From contig JACQFO010000071.1 in assembly GCA_016200025.1 (NCBI GenBank), forward strand, positions 1-27,279: 27,279 bases of DNA. The letters are read 5' to 3'. The notes under the pieces were generated by a model. It ran no database searches. It saw only the letters and a program-made list of their open reading frames with translations, and had not been told where the DNA came from. The stretch is from Nitrososphaerota archaeon (GTDB lineage: Archaea; Thermoproteota; Nitrososphaeria; Nitrososphaerales; Gagatemarchaeaceae). Shown piece by piece: positions 15,382 to 20,969 of this stretch (position 1 is the first letter of the stretch; the number at the start of each line of letters is the position of its first letter). The position numbers and the translations under genes are program-made.

Positions 15382-16238
15382 GCGAGCAGCCGCCAGAGAA
15401 ACGAGTCACGGTCGCCAACCTGGCAGGAGCCCTTGGAGTCATAGTCGCGATCCAGCTCGTCTCACTCCTTGTAACGCAGCAGAACCGCCCGGTGTATCTC
15501 GAGATAGTGAACCAGACCGGATACAGCTACAACCCTCTGGGAGCGTCACCAGCAGGTTCGACCGGCAACGCGATACTTCTGGTGGTTCTGGCCTTCGGCC
15601 TGACTCTGGGCCTCGTCGCCCTGCTGAGGCGGAAGATGGTCCTCTCCTTCAGGGTCATCGTATTCGGGTCGGTGTCTCTGTCTTCATTCGTTCTGACGCT
15701 GGTGACTGCGGGAGCCTTCGCGCTGGAGTACGCCCCCGCCTACGTCGACCTGCTCGCCTTTGGTGTGGCGACCCTGATTGTTGTGCTGATAGGCTACACG
15801 ATCTTTGTGAAGAACAGGCCGTGGCTGTCCACCCTGACCTTGGCATTCATAGGCGCCGAGGTGGGAAGCTTCTTCGCCGAGACCCTCTCTCCTCTCACTG
15901 CTTTGATTCTGCCGGTCGCCTTCTCGGCCTATGACGCATACGCGGTGTTCAAAGGCCCGCTGAAGCAGTTGATCGGCGCTGCGCCGAACGTAGCCCTGGT
16001 TGGCATGTCCTTGAAGGCCGGAGAGTTTACCCTGGGCCTCGGGGACGTGGTCTTCTACACCATGCTTCCTTCGCTGGCCCTGTTTCGACTTTCCCTAGAA
16101 GCCTCGATCCTCTCCATGCTAGCCATAGATTCGGGAGTTGTCATTACCTTGCTCTTCCTCTCCAAGAAGAGGCTTCTCCCGGGGCTCCCTATCCCGATGG
16201 CCCTGGGGGTACTAGCTATTGCCTACTACCTGCTGTAG
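15378..16238 (+). CDS. Presenilin/SPP-like intramembrane aspartyl protease
   Basis: This 286-residue polytopic membrane protein has the three marks of GxGD proteases: Tyr-Asp in a membrane helix (FSAYDAYAVF, Asp186), GLGD at 220-223 (Asp223), and a late Pro motif (LPGLPIPMALG, about 268-277) in the place of the PAL motif. The stretch after YD (VFKGPLKQL) also matches archaeal presenilin homologues. About nine helices are expected, with the first near 15-33. It should cleave membrane-embedded segments of substrates. Its ATG overlaps the aCPSF2 stop by 4 bp (ATGA). One base separates its stop from the convergent eL38 stop. The PAL-like motif reads P-I-P rather than P-A-L; activity is inferred. 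Confidence 0.85.
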   Translation: MSEQPPEKRVTVANLAGALGVIVAIQLVSLLVTQQNRPVYLEIVNQTGYSYNPLGASPAGSTGNAILLVVLAFGLTLGLVALLRRKMVLSFRVIVFGSVSLSSFVLTLVTAGAFALEYAPAYVDLLAFGVATLIVVLIGYTIFVKNRPWLSTLTLAFIGAEVGSFFAETLSPLTALILPVAFSAYDAYAVFKGPLKQLIGAAPNVALVGMSLKAGEFTLGLGDVVFYTMLPSLALFRLSLEASILSMLAIDSGVVITLLFLSKKRLLPGLPIPMALGVLAIAYYLL

Positions 16239-16239
16239 C

Positions 16240-16434
16240 TCAGTATTCCGTAACGGGGACTTTGACCCCTTTTACAAGTGAATCCACCTGTTCCGTCGTG
16301 GTCTTCAGTGTGTACAGTCCCGTTGGGGTCCTTGCCTTGACCTTGGCAGAGTCACCGTCCTTCTTGACACGGACCTCAGTGGCGGTTGGAAGCAATTTGG
16401 CAAATTCCTCGCCCGTCTTGAGTTCTTTAGGCAT
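16240..16434 (-). CDS. Ribosomal protein eL38
   Basis: This 64-residue basic protein matches the eL38 pattern. It begins MPKELKTGEEFAKLL, followed by EVRVKKDGDSAKVKARTP, LYTLKTT and a Lys/Val-rich end. eL38 is a small 50S protein of eukaryotes and part of the archaea, mostly the TACK side. The reading frame is open for another 67 codons upstream, but the ATG at 16434 is at the usual eL38 start and a TATA-like element is centred 26-27 bp before it. The transcript is probably leaderless. The gene is convergent with the presenilin-like gene. Confidence 0.85.
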   Translation of the reverse strand: MPKELKTGEEFAKLLPTATEVRVKKDGDSAKVKARTPTGLYTLKTTTEQVDSLVKGVKVPVTEY

Positions 16435-16456
16435 CCGAAGACCCGTGGCGCAGGCC

Positions 16457-16464
16457 CTTATGAA
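16457..16464 (-). promoter_or_regulatory. TATA-like element for eL38
   Basis: TTCATAAG on the minus strand is centred 26-27 bp upstream of the ATG at 16434. It fixes the short eL38 start. The 150 bp beyond it (to about 16615) show no gene or RNA that I can support. Confidence 0.5.
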
Positions 16465-16618
16465 GTCTCCAATCCGCCAAGGATGGACGTCTGATCCCTC
16501 CAGGACCACCTGGGCGACGCCGCCGCGCAACTTCAGAGTCGAAAGTCGCCTTGGATGTCGTTTGGTTGAGACGCGGTGAGGAATCGGGAACTCAGGTCTC
16601 TCTTGGGGGGCATTATGC

Positions 16619-16624
16619 TTAATA
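16619..16624 (+). promoter_or_regulatory. TATA-like element for the TRAM gene
   Basis: TTAATA predicts transcription from about 16648, giving a leader of about 31 nt that contains the Shine-Dalgarno-like sequence at 16667-16675. Confidence 0.45.
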
Positions 16625-16666
16625 ACCCGAAGCAAAGGGCGATTCTTAGCGGTACCGAAGAGCGCT

Positions 16667-16675
16667 AGGATGTGA
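16667..16675 (+). promoter_or_regulatory. Ribosome binding site that selects an ACG start
   Basis: AGGATGTGA matches the ideal AGGAGGTGA at 8 of 9 positions. It lies 4 nt before ACG at 16680, the position where TRAM proteins of related archaea begin. It therefore supports initiation at a non-standard codon, or points to a T-to-C error in the sequence. Confidence 0.5.
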
Positions 16676-16679
16676 AAGA

Positions 16680-17009
16680 ACGAGTTTCGGACGAGGAGGC
16701 TATGGACGTAGCAGCAGCGGCGGAAGCAGCAGCGGCGGGTTCAGGTCTTTCAAACCAAAGCCGGTTGAAGTAGGAAAGGAGTACGACGTGACCATTTCCG
16801 AGATCAGCAGGCGAGGAGACGGCATTGCAAAGGTTGACGGTTTCGTCATCTTTGTGGCCGGCGCCAAGCAAGGCTGGCAGGGAAAGATCAAGGTGACCCA
16901 GGTAGCCAATAGATTTGCCACGGGCGCCGTAATCGGCGGCTCCGAAGGCATGTCAATGGGCAGCGAAAGCAAGGCCTCCACCAGTGAAAGCGAAGAGACA
17001 GGAATGTAG
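16680..17009 (+). CDS. TRAM-domain RNA-binding protein with apparent ACG start
   Basis: This 109-residue protein has a Gly/Ser/Arg-rich N-terminus (SFGRGGYGRSSSGGSSSGG), then a TRAM domain at about 29-85 (KPVEVGKEYDVTISEISRR, then GDGIAKVDGFVIFV and ANRFATGAVIGG), and an acidic Ser-rich tail. Archaeal stand-alone TRAM proteins bind RNA and are proposed to be cold-shock-like RNA chaperones. The frame has no ATG, GTG or TTG before codon 37 (GTG at 16788), which would cut the domain in half. ACG at 16680 gives the expected M-S-F-G-start and has a good Shine-Dalgarno 4 nt upstream. The alternative is a sequencing error. It is followed by a terminator hairpin. Confidence 0.8.
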   Translation, partial: TSFGRGGYGRSSSGGSSSGGFRSFKPKPVEVGKEYDVTISEISRRGDGIAKVDGFVIFVAGAKQGWQGKIKVTQVANRFATGAVIGGSEGMSMGSESKASTSESEETGM

Positions 17010-17037
17010 GGTCGCCGTGACCCCGCACTGTACGTAG

Positions 17038-17076
17038 GCGGCCTGTCTCAAAGACGGCCGCTCCGATTCATTTTTT
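17038..17076 (+). terminator. Hairpin plus T-run after the TRAM gene
   Basis: The arms GCGGCC (17038-17043) and GGCCGC (17056-17061) pair perfectly, with an inner GTC/GAC stem. The hairpin is followed by six T residues at 17071-17076. This is a good intrinsic terminator for the TRAM transcript, 28 bp after its stop. Confidence 0.65.
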
Positions 17077-17121
17077 CCAAGGAAGTCTGCGCACCCACAT
17101 GCCCTGCGATTGGCAGAAAGG

Positions 17122-17127
17122 ATTTAA
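17122..17127 (+). promoter_or_regulatory. TATA-like element for the CBS gene
   Basis: ATTTAA is centred about 26 bp upstream of the ATG at 17151, matching a leaderless transcript. Confidence 0.5.
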
Positions 17128-17150
17128 CGCTCCCGAGGCATTAAGGGGCA

Positions 17151-17579
17151 ATGGTTCTGTACGCGAAGGACATCGTCGAGATGGACTTCCTTTCTCTCCC
17201 ACCGGAGACCACGGTGCTGGAAGGAGCCAAGGCGATGAAAGGTTCTAGGCACGGGTTCGCGGTGGTAGGGGCACCTAACCGACCAGAGGGCATAGTGACA
17301 GAATGGGACGTACTCTCGAAGGTCGTGGCCGAAGGGCGCGACGCCAGGACCATGACCCTGGGTGAAATCATGTCCAAGGACCTGGTAAGCATAGACGCAG
17401 AGGCTGGGCTCTCCATGGTCTCCCAGACCATGGCGGAGAAGGGGGTGAGAAGGTTGCTTGTGAAACAGGGAGGGGAGGTCGTTGGAGTGATCACAGCGAA
17501 GACCATGCTCGAACACCTGAACGACTACGTGGACAAAGTCTCCGCACAGATCGGCAGGCTCCAGGCCCCCTGGTTCTAG
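17151..17579 (+). CDS. Stand-alone two-CBS-domain protein
   Basis: This 142-residue protein is made of two CBS domains, at about residues 5-62 (FLSLPPETTVLEGAKAM, HGFAVVGAPNRPEGIVTEWDVL) and 73-130 (LVSIDAEAGLSMVSQTMAEKG, RRLLVKQGGEVVGVITAKTML). Paired CBS domains bind adenine nucleotides such as AMP, ATP or SAM and regulate partner proteins; the partner here is unknown. The ATG has a TATA-like element about 26 bp upstream. The RNase HI gene begins 11 bp after the stop, so the two are probably co-transcribed. Confidence 0.88.
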   Translation: MVLYAKDIVEMDFLSLPPETTVLEGAKAMKGSRHGFAVVGAPNRPEGIVTEWDVLSKVVAEGRDARTMTLGEIMSKDLVSIDAEAGLSMVSQTMAEKGVRRLLVKQGGEVVGVITAKTMLEHLNDYVDKVSAQIGRLQAPWF

Positions 17580-17590
17580 GGTCTTAATCC

Positions 17591-18001
17591 ATGACTGTCA
17601 CTGTATACATAGACGGCCTCAGTCAGCCTAGAAATCCTGGGATAGGGACCTACGGTTTCGTCATCTACGAGGGCACCCGAAGGCTCGCGGAAGGGGAGGG
17701 CCTCGCGGGCCTGGACGTCACCAGCAACTACGCAGAATATGCCGCCCTCGCCGAAGCCCTCAAGAAGCTCAAGCAGCTTGGGATAGAGGGAGACGTGCTT
17801 GTGAAGTCTGATTCAAAGCTGCTCGTAGGGCAGATGAGCCAGGGTTGGGAAGTAAAGGGGGGCGCGTACATTCAGAAGCTGAAGGAGGCCAGAGACCTGA
17901 CAAGGGAGTTCGGCTCCATCTCTTTCGAATGGATACCGAGGGAGATGAATGGCGAAGCAGACCTGCTGACTCGCACGGCCTACCTGAAGTACGGAAGGTA
18001 G
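17591..18001 (+). CDS. rnhA: Ribonuclease HI (type 1 RNase H)
   Basis: This 136-residue enzyme cleaves the RNA strand of RNA-DNA hybrids. The four acidic active-site residues are visible: Asp8 (VYIDGLSQPRNPGIG), Glu49 (SNYAEYAAL), Asp74 (VKSDSKLLVGQMSQGW) and Asp124 (NGEADLLTR). The length matches the short archaeal and bacterial type without an N-terminal hybrid-binding domain. The usual Ser or Ala after DG is Leu here (DGL). It lies 11 bp downstream of the CBS gene. The last codons and the stop lie in a perfect 8-bp hairpin. Confidence 0.9.
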   Translation: MTVTVYIDGLSQPRNPGIGTYGFVIYEGTRRLAEGEGLAGLDVTSNYAEYAALAEALKKLKQLGIEGDVLVKSDSKLLVGQMSQGWEVKGGAYIQKLKEARDLTREFGSISFEWIPREMNGEADLLTRTAYLKYGR

Positions 18002-18015
18002 CCTGCGCTACCTTC
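17994..18015. repeat. Hairpin spanning the rnhA stop codon
   Basis: GAAGGTAG (17994-18001) and CTACCTTC (18008-18015) form a perfect 8-bp stem with a 6-nt loop. The left arm contains the TAG stop. There is no T-run after it on either strand. It could stabilise the mRNA end, or stop the tRNA transcript arriving from the other strand. A further CGCGCG-T-CGCGCG inverted repeat lies at 18028-18040. Confidence 0.4.
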
Positions 18016-18077
18016 GCCATCGTACATCGCGCGTCGCGCGCTGGCAGCCTTGAAGGTTCGACCCAGGTCGTTGAAAG

Positions 18078-18169
18078 TGGGCCGGGGCGGATTTGGACCG
18101 CCGACCTCTGCCGTGTGAGAGCTTGACGGGTTCGAACCTAGCGTCCAAACCAGGCTAGACGACCGGCCC
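18078..18169 (-). tRNA. tRNA-Val (CAC) with 17-nt intron
   Basis: The acceptor stem is GGGCCGG with CCGGCCC, discriminator A, and no encoded CCA. The D-stem is GTCT/GGAC, the anticodon loop CTCACAC, and the T-stem GGCGG/CCGCC. The anticodon stem forms only after removal of 17 nt at 18123-18139, giving CTGCT paired with GGCAG; the mature tRNA is then 75 nt. The intron sits between positions 28 and 29. The precursor shows a bulge-helix-bulge: central 4-bp helix GACG/CGTC, bulges CTA and AAG, each cut after the second base, exactly at the predicted junctions. The anticodon CAC reads GUG (Val). The T-loop is TCCAAAT, with C instead of T at position 55. A TATA-like element lies about 27 bp upstream. 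Confidence 0.85.
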
Positions 18170-18191
18170 TGGGCGGGCCATCAACGCAGGC

Positions 18192-18199
18192 GATATTTG
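18192..18199 (-). promoter_or_regulatory. TATA-like element for tRNA-Val
   Basis: CAAATATC on the minus strand is centred about 27 bp before the first base of the tRNA (18169), in the short gap after the eL40 stop. Confidence 0.5.
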
Positions 18200-18202
18200 T
18201 TT

Positions 18203-18370
18203 TTACTTCTTCAGGCCGACAGAGCGGTTCTTGAGCCTCAGGTCCGAGGACTTGCACTTCCTGCACCTTTCTGCCTGGAGAGGATTGCGGGCTCCGCATC
18301 GAAGGCACACCTGGAGGAAGAGACGCCTCTTCTGCGCTATCTGTTTCTTGCTTGCGTCCGCGATGGGCAC
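18203..18370 (-). CDS. Ribosomal protein eL40
   Basis: This 55-residue basic zinc-ribbon protein is a clear match to archaeal eL40: it starts VPIADASKKQIAQKRRLF, followed by the zinc site C-x2-C-x10-C-x2-C (VCLRCGARNPLQAERCRKC), then SSDLRLKNRS. It is part of the 50S subunit near the factor-binding site. The start is GTG 18370, with GGAGAA directly upstream; the frame is open further upstream, but those residues do not look like eL40. A TTTTTACC element near 18423-18430 may be its promoter and also the T-rich end of the sucD transcript. The tRNA-Val gene follows on the same strand. Confidence 0.88.
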   Translation of the reverse strand: MPIADASKKQIAQKRRLFLQVCLRCGARNPLQAERCRKCKSSDLRLKNRSVGLKK

Positions 18371-18443
18371 TTCTCCTTCCCCTTCGATTGTCGCCTCCCC
18401 TGTGACGACTAAGAAGCTTTCGGTAAAAAGAGGGTCTGGACTT

Positions 18444-19328
18444 TCACTGACTGCCGCCTTCAAGGGCGTACCGCACCAGCCCCGGAACTTCCATCGGAGT
18501 CGTCGCCACTCTTGCCCCCGCCTCTCTGAGCGCGGTGATCTTTGACTCGGCCGTGCCATAGTTGCCGTAGATGATGGCGCCGGCGTGCCCGAGTTTCTTC
18601 TCCTTCGGGGCGTGCCTCCCGGCGATGTATGCAACCACGGGCTTTGTCAGCCTTCCTTTGGAAATATGGCGCGCCAGCCTCTCTTCCGCGTCGCCCCCTA
18701 TCTCACCCACCACGACCACCGCCTTTGTCTCATCCATTGCTTCCACGAAATCGAGGCATTCGCTAGTGGTGGTCCCCGTGACCGGGTCGCCGCCTATACC
18801 CACGGCCACAGACTGCCCCAATCCTGCCCCGGACAGCTGCCCGGCTATCTCATACATCAACGTCCCGCTCCTCGAGAAGAGCGCCACCACTCCGGGTGCG
18901 AACGAGGGGGCAGGCATTATGCCCATCTTCAGCCCGCGCGAGGGGACGATGACTCCGGGGCAGTTGGGGCCCACGATAGAAGCGCCCTTCGCGTGCGCTA
19001 GCTCCAGGAGACGCAGCGTGTCCCTGATGGGAATGTGCTCTGTGATTACGACGAGGGTCTTGACTCCCGCTGCCAGAGCCTCCTCCCCGGCTGCGAGCGC
19101 GTGCTCCGCCGGAACGAACATGACCGAAGCGACTGACCCTGTCCGCTCCGCGGCCTCGGCCACGGTATCGAACACCGGGACACCCTCCACCGACTGGCCC
19201 CCCTTCCCAGGCGTGGCGCCGGCAGCCACCACTGTGCCGTACTCGAGCATCAGCTTCGCGTGAAGCCTCCCGTACCTTCCAGTAATGTTCTGGACGATTA
19301 TCGGGTCTCCTGCCCCCGGTAGGATCAT
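18444..19328 (-). CDS. sucD: Succinyl-CoA ligase, alpha subunit
   Basis: This 294-residue subunit works with SucC to interconvert succinyl-CoA and succinate with nucleotide phosphorylation in the TCA cycle. The CoA-binding Rossmann part is at the N-terminus (IIVQNITGRYG, ATPGKGGQ). The phosphohistidine is His248 in KKLGHAGAIIYG, and NCPGVIVP and GIGGDPVTGT are further family motifs. The length matches the family. The ATG overlaps the sucC stop (ATGA), so the two subunits are translationally coupled. Confidence 0.95.
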   Translation of the reverse strand: MILPGAGDPIIVQNITGRYGRLHAKLMLEYGTVVAAGATPGKGGQSVEGVPVFDTVAEAAERTGSVASVMFVPAEHALAAGEEALAAGVKTLVVITEHIPIRDTLRLLELAHAKGASIVGPNCPGVIVPSRGLKMGIMPAPSFAPGVVALFSRSGTLMYEIAGQLSGAGLGQSVAVGIGGDPVTGTTTSECLDFVEAMDETKAVVVVGEIGGDAEERLARHISKGRLTKPVVAYIAGRHAPKEKKLGHAGAIIYGNYGTAESKITALREAGARVATTPMEVPGLVRYALEGGSQ

Positions 19329-20422
19329 ATTCCCTCTACCACTGCCCGGACTGCCTCGGGCGCCGACTTGAAGAGCCTGACCGGCGTCGCCTCGAGTAGC
19401 CTGCGTGCCTCCGACTCCTCTGCCCCACTGACCCTGGCGTAGACAGGCTTCACGGGCCCTTCGGCCAAGACTGTTTTGATGCCGACAGCTACGTCGGTGG
19501 TCCTTGTTATCCCTCCGTAGATATTGATGAGGATCTTCTTGACCCCAGGAAGCCGGTTGACGAGGCGCAGGGCGGCCTCGATACGGTCCCGTTGAGCTCC
19601 TCCGCCCAAGTCCAGGAAGCAGGCGGGGCTTCCCCCCTGGTCTCCTACGAGGTCGAGGGTGGAGAGCACGAGGCCTGCGCCGTTTCCGACTACCGCAATG
19701 TCCCCGGCAAGGCGGACAAATGCAAACCCTTGGCGCGATGCCTCTCCTTCGAATTCGTCTTCGGGATGCAGCTTGGAGAACTCGGGATGCCTGAAGAGGG
19801 CGTTGTCGTCAAGTATCATCTTCGCGTCCAGAGCGACGAGGGAGCCATCCTTCCCGACGGCGAGGGGGTTGATCTCCGCCAGCTCGCAGTCCTTCTCACG
19901 CGCCAGCCGTTCGAGCGAAAGAAAAACGGAGGCGAACTCGCCGGCCGTCCCGCCCTCCAGCCCCAGAAGAGCGGCGAAGTCACCGGCAAATTCGATGTTG
20001 ATTCCTCCAAGGGGGAGCTTCTTGACGACCTTGCCCGAGGCGGACTCGACGTCGATTCCCCCTGCGGCAGTGGCGATGGCGACGAAGGCCCTCTCTCCCC
20101 TGTCAAGAGTCACCGAAAGATACATCTCCCTGTCGTGCGGGAAGGCCTCCTCGACGAGCAAAGAGCTCGGCTTCTCGCCTCCTATTGTCAATCCAAAAAT
20201 CCGCCCCGCTTCCCTCCGCACTTCCTCCGGCCCGTTCACGACAGCGATACCACCCGCCTTGCCCCTTCCTCCTGCGAGGACCTGCGACTTCAGCGCGACC
20301 GGATGTTTGAGGCCGGAAAAGGCGTCGACCGCGGCCCCAGGAGAATCGACGAGGATTGACCTGGGCACTGAGATGCCATAGGACTTGAACAGCCCCTTGG
20401 CCTGGAATTCATAGAGCCGCAC
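19325..20422 (-). CDS. sucC: Succinyl-CoA ligase, beta subunit
   Basis: This 365-residue ATP-grasp subunit starts with the family signature (MRLYEFQAKGLFKSYGI), followed by VALKSQVLAGGRGKAGGI for nucleotide binding, CELAEINPLAV (metal and nucleotide site), FLDLGGGA and KKILINIYGGITR. Nucleotide specificity (ADP or GDP) cannot be called. GTG 20422 is chosen as the start because it puts the first residue at the family's usual position and a TATA-like CTTATG is centred 28 bp upstream; the frame is open for 16 further codons but these overlap the promoter. Confidence 0.94.
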   Translation of the reverse strand: MRLYEFQAKGLFKSYGISVPRSILVDSPGAAVDAFSGLKHPVALKSQVLAGGRGKAGGIAVVNGPEEVRREAGRIFGLTIGGEKPSSLLVEEAFPHDREMYLSVTLDRGERAFVAIATAAGGIDVESASGKVVKKLPLGGINIEFAGDFAALLGLEGGTAGEFASVFLSLERLAREKDCELAEINPLAVGKDGSLVALDAKMILDDNALFRHPEFSKLHPEDEFEGEASRQGFAFVRLAGDIAVVGNGAGLVLSTLDLVGDQGGSPACFLDLGGGAQRDRIEAALRLVNRLPGVKKILINIYGGITRTTDVAVGIKTVLAEGPVKPVYARVSGAEESEARRLLEATPVRLFKSAPEAVRAVVEGI

Positions 20423-20447
20423 GAGCCTGCCCCGACCTCCATGAGCG

Positions 20448-20453
20448 CATAAG
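20448..20453 (-). promoter_or_regulatory. TATA-like element for sucCD
   Basis: CTTATG on the minus strand is centred 28 bp before the sucC GTG, consistent with a leaderless sucCD transcript. Confidence 0.45.
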
Positions 20454-20529
20454 CGTTCCTGAGGCGGCACGGGCGGGGCGCCTTCGGCGACTCTGGGGCC
20501 CGCCCAGGTCGGCCGAGCCTCTCGCCTGT

Positions 20530-20542
20530 GGACGATTCGTCC
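20530..20542. repeat. Inverted repeat upstream of the Alba promoter
   Basis: GGACGA and TCGTCC form perfect 6-bp arms with one base between them. The repeat ends 6 bp before the Alba TATA-like sequence, where a regulator could help or block TBP/TFB binding. No regulator is identified. Confidence 0.35.
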
Positions 20543-20548
20543 ACTATG

Positions 20549-20557
20549 CTAATATAA
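20549..20557 (+). promoter_or_regulatory. TATA box for Alba
   Basis: CTAATATAA... around 20550-20558 is one of the strongest TATA-like sequences in the window and is centred about 27 bp before the ATG, which predicts a leaderless transcript. A GAGGTG at 20564-20569 would lie outside such a transcript. Confidence 0.6.
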
Positions 20558-20580
20558 TCAACCGAGGTGCAAGGGCGACA

Positions 20581-20892
20581 ATGGAACAACCAGCAGAACA
20601 ACCAGCAGAACAACCTCAACGCGAACCCAACACCATTTTTGTGGGAAAGAAACCAACCATGAACTACGTACTCGCATGCCTGACCCAAATCAACAACGGC
20701 ACGAACTCCGTGACCGTGAAAGCGAGGGGTAGGGCAATCTCGCGGGCTGTCGACGTGGCTCAGGTGTTGACAAAACGCTTCGCGACCGACATCACTGTGA
20801 AGAGCATCTCCATCAACACGGAGCAGGTCAAGAGCACAGTGAGCGGCGGCATGAACAACGTCTCGTCAATCGAAATCAAGCTCCAAAAGTAA
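20581..20892 (+). CDS. Alba-family DNA/RNA-binding chromatin protein
   Basis: This 103-residue protein has the Alba fold: TIFVGKKPTMNYVLACLTQ (with the usual Lys-Lys region), VTVKARGRAISRAVDVAQVL, FATDITVKSISI and a last strand SSIEIKLQK. Alba dimers coat DNA and RNA and help form archaeal chromatin. The N-terminal tail is unusual: it is built from a 12-bp in-frame repeat (20584-20607, partly again at 20608) coding EQPAEQPAEQP, an acidic Gln/Pro extension of about 15 residues. The gene stands alone, divergent from sucCD and convergent with aspS. Confidence 0.93.
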   Translation: MEQPAEQPAEQPQREPNTIFVGKKPTMNYVLACLTQINNGTNSVTVKARGRAISRAVDVAQVLTKRFATDITVKSISINTEQVKSTVSGGMNNVSSIEIKLQK

Positions 20893-20969
20893 AGTCTCCT
20901 TCTCTGCCTGTCGGCGAGGATGCGTCTGGGCAATAAGCGCAAGCTATGGGCCCGATGCCTGGCCAGGTC

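Noticed and set aside
16435..16635. N-terminal extension of the eL38 frame
   Set aside because: The extra 67 codons do not resemble eL38, and a TATA-like element at 16457-16464 points to the internal ATG.
16672..16773. Alternative GTG frame (33 codons, Ala-rich) overlapping the TRAM N-terminus
   Set aside because: It ends at a stop before the TRAM domain, and its start lies inside the Shine-Dalgarno. The Gly/Ser/Arg-rich frame matches TRAM relatives instead.
18371..18634. N-terminal extension of the eL40 frame
   Set aside because: It overlaps sucD in another frame and is not eL40-like; the GTG at 18370 has a good ribosome site.
20564..20569. GAGGTG as a Shine-Dalgarno for Alba
   Set aside because: It is 11 nt from the ATG, and the strong TATA box predicts that transcription starts at the ATG, so the motif would not be in the mRNA. 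It stays possible if the transcript starts further upstream.
20584..20620. Tandem 12-bp repeat as a possible CRISPR-like or intergenic repeat
   Set aside because: It is in frame within the Alba coding sequence and has no spacers.
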